Shown piece after piece: positions 1 to 8,336 of a DNA stretch of 64,000 nt. Position 1 is the first letter of the stretch, and each line of letters begins with the position of its first letter. The stretch covers positions 1-64,000 of the forward strand of contig CAIVEI010000006.1 of NCBI GenBank assembly GCA_903904835.1, written 5' to 3'. The stretch comes from an uncultured Schlesneria sp. (GTDB lineage Bacteria; Planctomycetota; Planctomycetia; Planctomycetales; Planctomycetaceae). The position numbers and the translations under genes were made by a program. A model generated the notes under the pieces. The model made no database searches and was not told the DNA's origin. It worked only from the letters and a program-made list of their open reading frames with translations.

Positions 1-1
1 A

Positions 2-1030
2 GCCGCATTGCTCGGGTACTTGCTCGGCCGGGAACATGACAAGACGCTCTTACCGCCGACCGTTCAGGCTTATGAAAAATTCAAGCGGAACACGAATGCA
101 GGTGCGGTTCCCGTGCCGGACGTTCCGTTCCAGATGTTGACAGCCCTGCCATTGACGAAGAGCGACTGGTGTGCGATTGCTGGAAACGCTTCGTGGCAAA
201 CGACTCGCATGAATTTGAATACGTTTCAGCGACACGGTGTGTTCGAGCAGCCAGAGATGGTTCAAGTCGTGGCGAATCGGTTACGTGATCGTGATCAGAT
301 TTTGCGGGCCCGGGTATTCCCTTATCAACTACTCGTTGCTTATCGGAATATCGGTTCGACATCCCCAGGCCCGATCCGGGAAGCATTACAGGATGCGATG
401 GAGATTGCGATTGAAAATGTTCCTGTCGTCGAAGGACCGATTTTTGTTTGTCCTGATGTGTCAGGTTCGATGCGTTCACCGATTACGGGAGAAACGAAAG
501 GTTCCACGTCGAAGGTTCGGTGCATCGATATCGCGGCACTCGTTGCTGCGGCCATGTTACGGAAAAATCCACAGGCAGAAGTGATGCCGTTCGAGAACAA
601 CGTCGTGCAATGTCCATTGAATCCTCGGGATTCCGTGATGACGAATGCTCAGAAATTGTCGGAACTTCCTGCGGGAGGAACGAATTGCAGTGCTCCGCTT
701 TGTGAACTTAACCGACGCCAGGCGAAAGGAGATTTGATTGTGTACGTATCGGATAATGAATCCTGGGTCGACTCGCCGGTCCACGGACGATTCGGTGGAA
801 GCGCGACCGAGACGATGAAGCAGTGGGAATTGTTCAAGCAACGGAATCCCAACGCCAAACTCGTTTGTATCGACATTCAACCGTATGGAACGACCCAGGC
901 GGCAGAACGGAGTGACATCGTAAATGTTGGAGGATTCAGCGATCAGGTCTTTACGCTGATCTCAGGAGTAGCGAGTAATCGCTTTACCGAGAATCATTGG
1001 GTTCGTGAGATTGAAAAGATCTCAATTTGA
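2..1030 (+). CDS. rsr: Ro60/Rsr-like TROVE-domain RNA-binding protein with C-terminal vWA-like domain (5' end outside window)
   Basis: Frame open at the window edge. TROVE-like N-terminal remainder, then vWA/MIDAS-like 'FVCPDVSGSM', 'AGGTNCSAPL', 'VYVSDNESW'. Followed by Y-like RNAs and rtcBA. Confidence 0.9.
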   Translation, partial: AALLGYLLGREHDKTLLPPTVQAYEKFKRNTNAGAVPVPDVPFQMLTALPLTKSDWCAIAGNASWQTTRMNLNTFQRHGVFEQPEMVQVVANRLRDRDQILRARVFPYQLLVAYRNIGSTSPGPIREALQDAMEIAIENVPVVEGPIFVCPDVSGSMRSPITGETKGSTSKVRCIDIAALVAAAMLRKNPQAEVMPFENNVVQCPLNPRDSVMTNAQKLSELPAGGTNCSAPLCELNRRQAKGDLIVYVSDNESWVDSPVHGRFGGSATETMKQWELFKQRNPNAKLVCIDIQPYGTTQAAERSDIVNVGGFSDQVFTLISGVASNRFTENHWVREIEKISI

Positions 1031-1045
1031 GACGGAGGAAAAACA

Positions 1046-1174
1046 ACGAGATCGAATGCTAATGGGACTACATCCACATTTGGTCGTGGGTTCAACTCCC
1101 GCCGCGTTCTTTCAAGAACGCGTAGCTCAACGGTAGAGCAAATGAAATGTCTCATACCACCTTGTCGATCTCGT
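1046..1174 (+). ncRNA. yrlA: YrlA-type Y RNA 1 with permuted tRNA-like module
   Basis: Outer stem ACGAGATCGA (1046-1055)/TCGATCTCGT (1165-1174); inner stems ATGGGAC/GTCTCAT (1062-1068/1149-1155) and CATTT/AAATG (1077-1081/1140-1144); T-arm GTGGG-TTCAACT-CCCGC (1086-1102); 8-bp acceptor-like stem CGCGTTCT-TTCA-AGAACGCG (1103-1122); D-arm GCTC-AACGGTA-GAGC (1125-1139). Confidence 0.88.
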
Positions 1175-1184
1175 CTTAACACAA

Positions 1185-1367
1185 TCCAGCACGACGAATG
1201 CCGATAGAACTACATGCTTAAGGAGCACGAGGTCGTGGGTTCGATTCCCACTAGCCCTATTGCGGCAAACTGCCGCGCGGTCTGGTTAACTCCAGCCACA
1301 AACCTGGGGCTGTAGCTCAGTGGATAGAGCGCGTTATACGTTTTGTCATTTTTGTCGTCGTGCCGGA
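1185..1367 (+). ncRNA. YrlA-type Y RNA 2 with permuted tRNA-like module and enlarged acceptor cap
   Basis: Outer stem TCCAGCACGACGA (1185-1197)/TCGTCGTGCCGGA (1355-1367), 12 of 13 paired; T-arm GTGGG-TTCGATT-CCCAC (1235-1251); acceptor strands TAGCCCT (1252-1258)/GGGGCTG (1306-1312); D-arm GCTC-AGTGGATA-GAGC (1315-1330); extra hairpins GCGGCA/TGCCGC (1262-1276) and CTGG/CCAG (1282-1295). Confidence 0.85.
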
Positions 1368-1410
1368 TTTTCAATCTTTTTAAAACTTTACCCGATTGGA
1401 CATGATAAAA

Positions 1411-2895
1411 ATGGCGTACGAAATCATTCCGACCAACGAAGCGACAGCGATCTTGCCAACCGGTTCCAACACCAAACCGGTGACGGTCATCGGAACCGCT
1501 GCCATTCGAGAAACCTTTGACGAAGTCTGCTTGAAGCAAGCAGTCAATTCCCGGCTGGCACCGGGTGTGACGGATCTGATTCTCAATCCCGATGGTCACT
1601 GTGGCTACGGTGCTCCGGTTGGCTGTGTCATGGTTTCACCGACGCATATCTATCCCGGTCCAGTCGGAGTCGATATCAAGTGTTCGATGAGTCTTCTTCA
1701 ACTCGATCTACCTGCCGACGCAGTCGTCGAAAAAGAGGTCCGTCGGGCTCTCATTAAGGCAATCTGCGAACGGACACCGACTGGACCCGGTAAAGGCCAG
1801 CGGTCCGTGAAAAAGTCTCGCCCGGTGAATGCGGAACTGGGACATCAAGTCGTTGTAGAAGGAGCCTCGGCTGAAGTCTGCGAAGCGCTCGGGATTCCGG
1901 TCGAATGGGCAAGTCGTTGCGAAGACGCGGTTCATCGTGGGCACGACGACACAATCGATACGCTTGAGATTCGTTTGCAGCGACATCTGAAACACGAATT
2001 ATCTCCGATCTTTGCCGGCAAGGTGCGCCAGCTCGGTTCTTACGGAGGTGGAAATCACTTTGGAGAATGCGAAGTCGTTCATGTTGAAGACAACGACCGG
2101 GCACGTCAGGTGGCGAATGTCTTCGGGTTGCGGGATAACCACGTTGCGTTTCTGTCGCACTGTGGATCCCGCGGACTTGGGCATTTTCTGGCCGAGCATC
2201 AATTCAAGTCGTTACAGAAGAAATTCTCGACCTGGGACATTCCGTTACCGGGTGGAGATCGTGAACTGGTTTATGCACCGCTGGGAACACCTGAAGCGAA
2301 TGCCTACATTGACGACATGTCCCTGGGAGCTAATTTTGCGACGGTGAACCACCTGCTGATCAATGCTCTGGTATTGGAAGCGTTTCAGGAAGTGATTCCT
2401 GGCACCACTGGAAACCTCGTGTACTTTATCAGTCACAACATTGCTCGGAAGGAAATTGTCGATAACCGAGTGGCGTGGGTTCACCGAAAGGGGGCGACAC
2501 GAGCCTTTCCGGCAGGACATCACGCGTTGAAAGGAACGATCTATGCCGAAACCGGACATCCAATTTTGTTACCCGGGAACCCGCAAGCGGGATCGAGTGT
2601 CATGGTAGCGGACCCCGGTGCGTCGATCAGTTGCTACAGTGTGAACCACGGTGCAGGTCGGGCATTGGGTCGTAAGCGAGCCATTCGGGAACTGGATCAA
2701 GTTTCGATCGATCAGTCATTTGATCAGACTGATATCCTGACCAATTGCCGAACCTACCCCAAGGATGAAGCTCCGGCTGCATACAAAGATTTCGAAGAAG
2801 TCCTGCGAAGTGTGAAGACGGCAGGTCTGGCGACAGAAGTCGCACGATTGAAAGCACGTTTTGTCATTAAGGATGGTGATTCGGCAGATGACTGA
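1411..2895 (+). CDS. rtcB: RNA-splicing ligase RtcB
   Basis: 499-aa ORF; 'NPDGHCGYGAPVGCV', 'GPVGVDIKCSM', 'GGGNHFGE', 'SHCGSRGLGH', 'VNHGAGRALGR' RtcB motifs. ATG chosen at 1411 (ORF track opens at TTG 1396). Confidence 0.95.
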   Translation: MAYEIIPTNEATAILPTGSNTKPVTVIGTAAIRETFDEVCLKQAVNSRLAPGVTDLILNPDGHCGYGAPVGCVMVSPTHIYPGPVGVDIKCSMSLLQLDLPADAVVEKEVRRALIKAICERTPTGPGKGQRSVKKSRPVNAELGHQVVVEGASAEVCEALGIPVEWASRCEDAVHRGHDDTIDTLEIRLQRHLKHELSPIFAGKVRQLGSYGGGNHFGECEVVHVEDNDRARQVANVFGLRDNHVAFLSHCGSRGLGHFLAEHQFKSLQKKFSTWDIPLPGGDRELVYAPLGTPEANAYIDDMSLGANFATVNHLLINALVLEAFQEVIPGTTGNLVYFISHNIARKEIVDNRVAWVHRKGATRAFPAGHHALKGTIYAETGHPILLPGNPQAGSSVMVADPGASISCYSVNHGAGRALGRKRAIRELDQVSIDQSFDQTDILTNCRTYPKDEAPAAYKDFEEVLRSVKTAGLATEVARLKARFVIKDGDSADD

Positions 2896-2908
2896 ACCGT
2901 CGATTGTG

Positions 2909-3039
2909 TAACCGTTCGCGGGCAATGCAGGGGGACAGACCCATTTGAAGGACAAACGATGAATCAGACTTGCGCTACTCAAATGTGTTCGTTGTTTTTC
3001 GCCATGAAAATGCGTCAGTCCCCGGCCCGTGAACGGTTA
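2909..3039. repeat. Large inverted-repeat/REP-like structured element between rtcB and rtcA
   Basis: TAACCGTTCGCGGGC (2909-2923) pairs with GCCCGTGAACGGTTA (3025-3039) with one G-T; nested GGGGAC (2931-2936)/GTCCCC (3018-3023) and CATTTGA (2942-2948)/TCAAATG (2979-2985). Confidence 0.75.
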
Positions 3040-3082
3040 TGCCGATGGTTCTGGACAGTCCAATCAAAGAAGGCCAGTTGCG

Positions 3083-4129
3083 ATGTCTGACATGATCTCC
3101 ATTGATGGTTCACAAGGCGAAGGAGGTGGCCAGATCGTCCGGTCATCGCTGGCGCTGGCGATGATCACCGGTCGCGGTGTTTCGATCGACAAACTGCGAG
3201 CAGGTCGAACGAAGCCCGGTTTAATGCGGCAACACCTGACCGCCGTTCGAGCGGCGGCGGAAATCAGTGGGGCCGAAATCACCGGCGATTCGATTGGTTC
3301 AACGTCCTTAACGTTTCGCCCATGCCAGGTGACTCCTGGCGAATATACATTCAGTGTCGGCACAGCAGGAAGTGCAACCCTGGTTCTGCAAACGGTTCTT
3401 CCCGCACTGCTGGTTGCCGACGGTCCATCACGTCTGATTCTGGAAGGAGGGACCCATAACCCCTGGGCACCACCGTTCGATTTTCTGTCCAAATCCTATC
3501 TCCCGATTGTCAATCGGATGGGTCCAAAAGTTTCTACATTTCTGGAACGACCGGGATTCTATCCTGCGGGAGGTGGTCGGTTTGTCGTGGAGATTGAACC
3601 GACACGGCAACTGAATCGTTTGTCCTTGCTACAGCGGGGATCGCTTAATCAGCGAACGGGCAGGATTCTGTTGTCGAATCTTCCGGAACAAATCGCCGAT
3701 CGTGAGGCCAAAGAATTACTGCGGCTGACGGGGTGGGAAAGAGATCGGATTTCGACGGAGCAAGTGGCTGCGCAAGGTCCTGGCAACATTGTTGTCCTCG
3801 AACTGGAATACGATGCGGTCACTGAAGTCTTTACAGGTGTCGGCGAACACGGCGTCAGAGCAGAAACCGTATCACGCCGCGCGGTCGATGCGATGCGAAA
3901 GTACCTCGCGGTAGACGTCCCCGTCGGTGAGTATCTCGCCGATCAGTTGCTGTTGCTCATGGGAATCAGCGCCTGGCAGAGGGGAGAAGAAAGTACGATT
4001 CGTACGACCGCGTTGACTCGACACTCCTCGACGCAGATTGACGTACTACGTCAATGCCTGGGAGTGACAACGCACGTCACTCGATTAGGGGAACACAACA
4101 CGGTTGAGGTTTCCGTGAAACGCCAGTAA
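3083..4129 (+). CDS. rtcA: RNA 3'-terminal phosphate cyclase RtcA
   Basis: 'IDGSQGEGGGQIVRSSLALAMITG', 'RAGRTKPGLMRQHL', 'EGGTHNPWAPPFDF', 'RPGFYPAGGG'. ATG placed at 3083; the ORF track start (GTG 3029) lies inside the inverted repeat. Confidence 0.94.
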   Translation: MSDMISIDGSQGEGGGQIVRSSLALAMITGRGVSIDKLRAGRTKPGLMRQHLTAVRAAAEISGAEITGDSIGSTSLTFRPCQVTPGEYTFSVGTAGSATLVLQTVLPALLVADGPSRLILEGGTHNPWAPPFDFLSKSYLPIVNRMGPKVSTFLERPGFYPAGGGRFVVEIEPTRQLNRLSLLQRGSLNQRTGRILLSNLPEQIADREAKELLRLTGWERDRISTEQVAAQGPGNIVVLELEYDAVTEVFTGVGEHGVRAETVSRRAVDAMRKYLAVDVPVGEYLADQLLLLMGISAWQRGEESTIRTTALTRHSSTQIDVLRQCLGVTTHVTRLGEHNTVEVSVKRQ

Positions 4130-4207
4130 TGAAATCCAAAGGTTTTTTTGAAAATGCATCCGCACGAAGAAGCGACGGTTCTGGCATTTTTCAATCATCA
4201 ACGTCGC

Positions 4208-4462
4208 TCACGATGGCTGGAATCGCTTGCGTAAAGAAGTGTCCCCGAGATCCCCTTCCTGTCGCAGCCGTCTTAATAACTCGACGCGAGCATATTGCTC
4301 TAAAAAAGTCCGGAAATCACCCTTTTCCACCGTTTGAATTGCGTGATCGATGTCTCTGACCAGGTTCGGCTCACTCGCCGCAACTTGTTTTGACTTTGTC
4401 ATGTCAGCCATCACAAGGAACTGACCCCTGTATTGCCAAATTCCACGACCTGTTTCTTTCAA
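4208..4462 (-). CDS. small hypothetical protein
   Basis: 84-aa ORF between two supported genes; no recognised domain. Confidence 0.35.
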   Translation of the reverse strand: MKETGRGIWQYRGQFLVMADMTKSKQVAASEPNLVRDIDHAIQTVEKGDFRTFLEQYARVELLRRLRQEGDLGDTSLRKRFQPS

Positions 4463-4989
4463 GGTACGCTGTTGGGTTTCACAACTTCCACCGGAACTTC
4501 GATCTTCCCAACGCAGTTTCCCTGATCATTGAGAAGTGTGACTTCGATCTGAAGTCCCCCCACAAAGTCGGGCTCTTTGGTGCCGTCGTATGAGAGATGG
4601 ATCAATGATCGGCCGCTTGGTTTTAATTCGGGTGAGGCAATCTTGATATCGAGGCATTCGCAACTCTTTTCAACCTTTGCGATGAAAATTTCGCGATCGC
4701 TTTGATTGCGAATCCATTGACTCATTCGAGCGGACTCACCCTGTTCAATGACCCCCAGATCAATCCTGGCTTCGATGGGGAGATTCGTTTTCGCCGACGA
4801 TTGGCTCGATCCCTTTGCAGGCGCACCGGAGCCACAACCGACCAAGGTAATTGCAAGATTAATAATGAGTAGTAAATTCAGCGCAACGTATTTCAATTGA
4901 TCGTTTTCCCGATTTTCCCATGAACCCGCCCAATCAACGAATTCGAGAATTTTCCTTTTCCCTCGGTTTCCGTAGCGTCCATTCCTCAC
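4459..4989 (-). CDS. DUF1573-domain lipoprotein
   Basis: 'LLLIINLAITLVGCGSG' lipobox-like signal; 'IDLGVIEQGESARMSQWIRNQSDREIFIAKVEKSCECLDIKI' DUF1573 pattern. Confidence 0.75.
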   Translation of the reverse strand: MRNGRYGNRGKRKILEFVDWAGSWENRENDQLKYVALNLLLIINLAITLVGCGSGAPAKGSSQSSAKTNLPIEARIDLGVIEQGESARMSQWIRNQSDREIFIAKVEKSCECLDIKIASPELKPSGRSLIHLSYDGTKEPDFVGGLQIEVTLLNDQGNCVGKIEVPVEVVKPNSVP

Positions 4990-5177
4990 AAATCATTTTC
5001 CATGCCCATCACTTTTTTGACTGTCGGCCAGATTCTATCGCGGTTCGATTCCGACAACCATTCAACCACACGTGGCCTAAGCAGAGTTTTCGACGATCGA
5101 TCCAATGAATTCAAATTCGCCAGGAATACACTTTCAGTGCAACGACGAATGTCCGTTACAGAAGATTTGTGTTCTTA

Positions 5178-5696
5178 TTACTCTGAAACGATAGTTAAGG
5201 CGGTTCGGACCTCGCGAAGCATTTCGACGGCCTCTTCGAAAGATCCCAACAATGCCGCCGCCTTGGCCATTTGTTTTCTCGTCTGAGGCGTGTAGTGGCC
5301 TGAAATCCCCAGCAACAACAGAGTTGGATACAGGCCGCGACGACCGTTTTGGCCAGCTTTCGGTGTTTGACAACGGTGGCAATACGTAACCAACAGCGTC
5401 ACCGTCACGCCCTCGGGAAGGTGAATCACCTTCTTTCGCGTTCCTTGAGAACGGAATTTTTTGGAGAGCGATTTCACGAAGTCTCGTTCGCGGTTGTGCA
5501 TCTCTTCCGAATCCGTAGCTCGAATCAACGCCATGCCTTGATGAAGTGACGCCAACTTCCTGCCCAGACTGGCCATCTGTTGTTCAAACTTCGCGTGATC
5601 CAATGGTGATCGAAGTTCTACCGTCAACGCCAAATCCCGCATTTGAATTTCAATCTCTCCGGCTTCGACATCCAGCCGTTGATATTCTGCGTTCAT
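5178..5696 (-). pseudogene. truncated ISKra4-like transposase (N-terminal remnant)
   Basis: 'GLYPTLLLLGISGHYTPQTRKQMAKAAALLGSFEEAVEMLRE' resembles the N-terminal region of ISKra4-family transposases; the C-terminal catalytic part is absent. Confidence 0.55.
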
Positions 5697-5926
5697 CCGT
5701 GAATCGCTCCGTGAAAAGAAGATGCTGTTTCAATCCCTCTTTTTAGCGATTTAAGGTTTTTGCCTATACCGCTTTCCAAACTGTCAAAAAAAACTACTTT
5801 TTCAGAATCCGCCCGATTTATCCTGGAAAATTGGGGCACCTGAGTTGACAAACCCGGATGACGACGATAAATTACTACGTTTAAGTCGCTATTTCGCGCG
5901 TTACGCAAATTTCACTGGACTGGTGA

Positions 5927-6358
5927 ATGCAAATGAGGCGAGTCGCACCAATACTTATGTGCCTTTACTGCAGTGTTGCTATTACATTTGTATCGATGGA
6001 ATGGGGCCAACCCGTCAGCGTCGCGGAGTCATCTTTGGCGAGCTATCGCGCTGCGTACATTTACCCCTACTGCCCAGCCACAAGGCCTGCTTGTCTCGCT
6101 GGGGGGCCTTGTGTGCCGGATACGTGTACGAATCCGAGCGGTAAGAATTGTGTCACAACACCTGGGACTGGTGCGTCAGCTCCTGCCGCTGGCGCGTGTA
6201 TTGGGCAATGCGCGACAACCTTTTTTGCATCGACTTGTACCTTGACGAATCCATGTGGTGCAACGACTATCCCCCAAGGGTGTAACAACGTGAAATCTAG
6301 CCCTAACTATTGCACGCCCGCACCGTGCGGTGGTTCCGCTGGCACGCCTGGCTGTTAG
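5927..6358 (+). CDS. secreted Cys-rich small protein
   Basis: N-terminal hydrophobic signal-like segment, then a Cys/Pro/Gly/Thr-rich region with about 13 Cys. Confidence 0.6.
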   Translation: MQMRRVAPILMCLYCSVAITFVSMEWGQPVSVAESSLASYRAAYIYPYCPATRPACLAGGPCVPDTCTNPSGKNCVTTPGTGASAPAAGACIGQCATTFFASTCTLTNPCGATTIPQGCNNVKSSPNYCTPAPCGGSAGTPGC

Positions 6359-6662
6359 TTTTGTAATTGCGGGCCAGGGTGTTTCCAGTTTTAAGTGTGA
6401 ATTTCAAGACCTATTAGGTAATTGCTGCCGGATTCAGTTCTGGCGCTGTTTTCGATAGGAAATCCCTGCGAAAAATGGGTTCTGAGCGGTCGTAGGCGAT
6501 GTGTCAATTCGTTAATTCCGTTCAGCTTGGCCTAGTCGTTCAAATGCAGATCGTGGCAGTTGGGTTTCGTCTAGTTCTGCGCTGTTTCGGTTCGTAGCGT
6601 GGCGAATTCCGGTGTGCTAGAGATGTACGTCCGGCGCACTCTTTGGTTAAAGCTGGATTGTC

Positions 6663-8021
6663 ATGAGCCCTCAAGATCAAGTTCTTTCTGCACCGGTTGT
6701 AATAATCCGCTGTTCACCAATTTCGCGCGCAATTCTCTTGATCGTTCTTCTTTTGCACATTTCGGGTTTCATTTCCCTTGTCGAGGCTGCTGAATCGCCA
6801 CTCCCGACCGCTGAAATCCTATTTTCGAAGTTGGACTCGCTCTATAGGCGCCTCAGGTCCGTTCGTGTCGTGGCGGCGGATAGAAATGAAACTTTCAATC
6901 CGCCAAAGAGTTTTCCGCACCTCATAATTCGTTGGCACGATTTGTATTTTGACGATGATAATCTTCAAGTGCGAACCGATTGGCAATATGACGACAAGGA
7001 AGACTGGTGGAGGCCCAAGCAGACTTCCTCCACGCCGTTGTCAGCCGACGATCTTGGCAGCTTTGATGGAATCACATGCTGCTACCGCCCACATGGCGAG
7101 TACTCATACACAGAAATTATTAAACCTTCCAAAGAGAAAAAACTACCCTATCCCATTAGCTATGCGGCATATTCAGTTCCTCGGGCACTCAACAGCTTTT
7201 ATTTTCCATTTCTGAGCGTCGGTCGGGCTTGGAATTCCAGCGACTCTCCTACATTAGCAAACTCGCTATTGCTTGATCGGTTGCACGAAATCGATTATCA
7301 ACGTTGGGATGTTGTTGGCCGTGACTCGATCGATGGCAAAGACGCGATTAAGGTAACGGTGTCTCTGTCGCTCGAATCAGCAAAATTTACTCTAGAAAAG
7401 CATTCTGGCACGCTAGAGTGCTGGGATGTTCTACGAGTATGGTTTTCGGACGACCAACACAACTTTCCAATTCGAATCGAAACAGACAGGCGTTTTATTT
7501 ACAATGGGGCGGAGATTCGCATTGAGTATCCGGGGGATGGGCGCCCCGGCCCCGTGTTGATCGCTGGCGATTATATTAACTACGGTGGTGATCTTTGGTA
7601 TCCCGCGTCGGGTAAACAAATTAATTATACTCTAGAGCAATCTGATATTAACAATGGGCCGACTCTTGACGATCTTGTGAGCGACGGACTGCAACAAGGC
7701 TTTTGGACAAATGCAGCTAACTTCGCCCCGACAACGACACGAACATGGAAAGTCACGACTATTGAAGATTTGGCTTCGGGGACGAATCTTTGGGTTGAGC
7801 CGCCACTAGATGCCTTATTTTATAATGTCAATTTGGATATCCGGCGCATCGTTGGCAAGTCTGAAGAAGAATCCAACAAGATTCTTGGAATTGAAATTCC
7901 GGTTCGGAATGAACTTCATGTTAACAAAAGTAACAAATGGCTGTTTTTATTATGTAACGCGATTATAGCCGTCATCGTGACCGTTTGGTTCGCTGTCAAG
8001 GGGCTGCGCAAGGCCAGGTAG
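6663..8021 (+). CDS. secreted/membrane protein with N-terminal signal and C-terminal TM helix (possibly LolA-like fold)
   Basis: 452 aa; 'ILLIVLLLHISGFISLVEAAES' signal and 'WLFLLCNAIIAVIVTVWFAVKGLRKAR' C-terminal TM. Confidence 0.65.
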   Translation: MSPQDQVLSAPVVIIRCSPISRAILLIVLLLHISGFISLVEAAESPLPTAEILFSKLDSLYRRLRSVRVVAADRNETFNPPKSFPHLIIRWHDLYFDDDNLQVRTDWQYDDKEDWWRPKQTSSTPLSADDLGSFDGITCCYRPHGEYSYTEIIKPSKEKKLPYPISYAAYSVPRALNSFYFPFLSVGRAWNSSDSPTLANSLLLDRLHEIDYQRWDVVGRDSIDGKDAIKVTVSLSLESAKFTLEKHSGTLECWDVLRVWFSDDQHNFPIRIETDRRFIYNGAEIRIEYPGDGRPGPVLIAGDYINYGGDLWYPASGKQINYTLEQSDINNGPTLDDLVSDGLQQGFWTNAANFAPTTTRTWKVTTIEDLASGTNLWVEPPLDALFYNVNLDIRRIVGKSEEESNKILGIEIPVRNELHVNKSNKWLFLLCNAIIAVIVTVWFAVKGLRKAR

Positions 8022-8336
8022 GAATGTTGTGAAAAGAGTTGATCGTCTGTTTTTCGACAAACACTTTGATGACTTTCAACGCATATTTCCCGATGTTGTC
8101 ATAGGTGGTTTCAAAGCCTGATTCGCAGTGGCTGCCAACTGTGGGTTACATCTGCGGTATCCCACGTGGGTTTCCAACCGGTTTTCGTTGCAGATTGGGT
8201 TCTAAAACTGACTCTAGGAATTCGGGACGTGCAATTTCCAATCGCTATTCGATATCCACTCTCCAGCAATCACTTTTGGTTTTGTTTCAAGAGACTCACT
8301 CGGACATTTGCGAAGGTAGGACTTCTTCATGGGCGC

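Noticed and set aside
1081-1140. Possible ordinary tRNA genes from the GGTTCAACTCCC and GTAGCTCAACGGTAGAGC motifs
   Set aside because: The T-arm precedes the D-arm and no anticodon arm is present in either copy; terminal stems fit Y-like RNAs instead.
3029-3082. N-terminal extension of RtcA (MNGYADGSGQSNQRRPVA)
   Set aside because: Falls in the inverted repeat; conserved RtcA sequence begins after ATG 3083.
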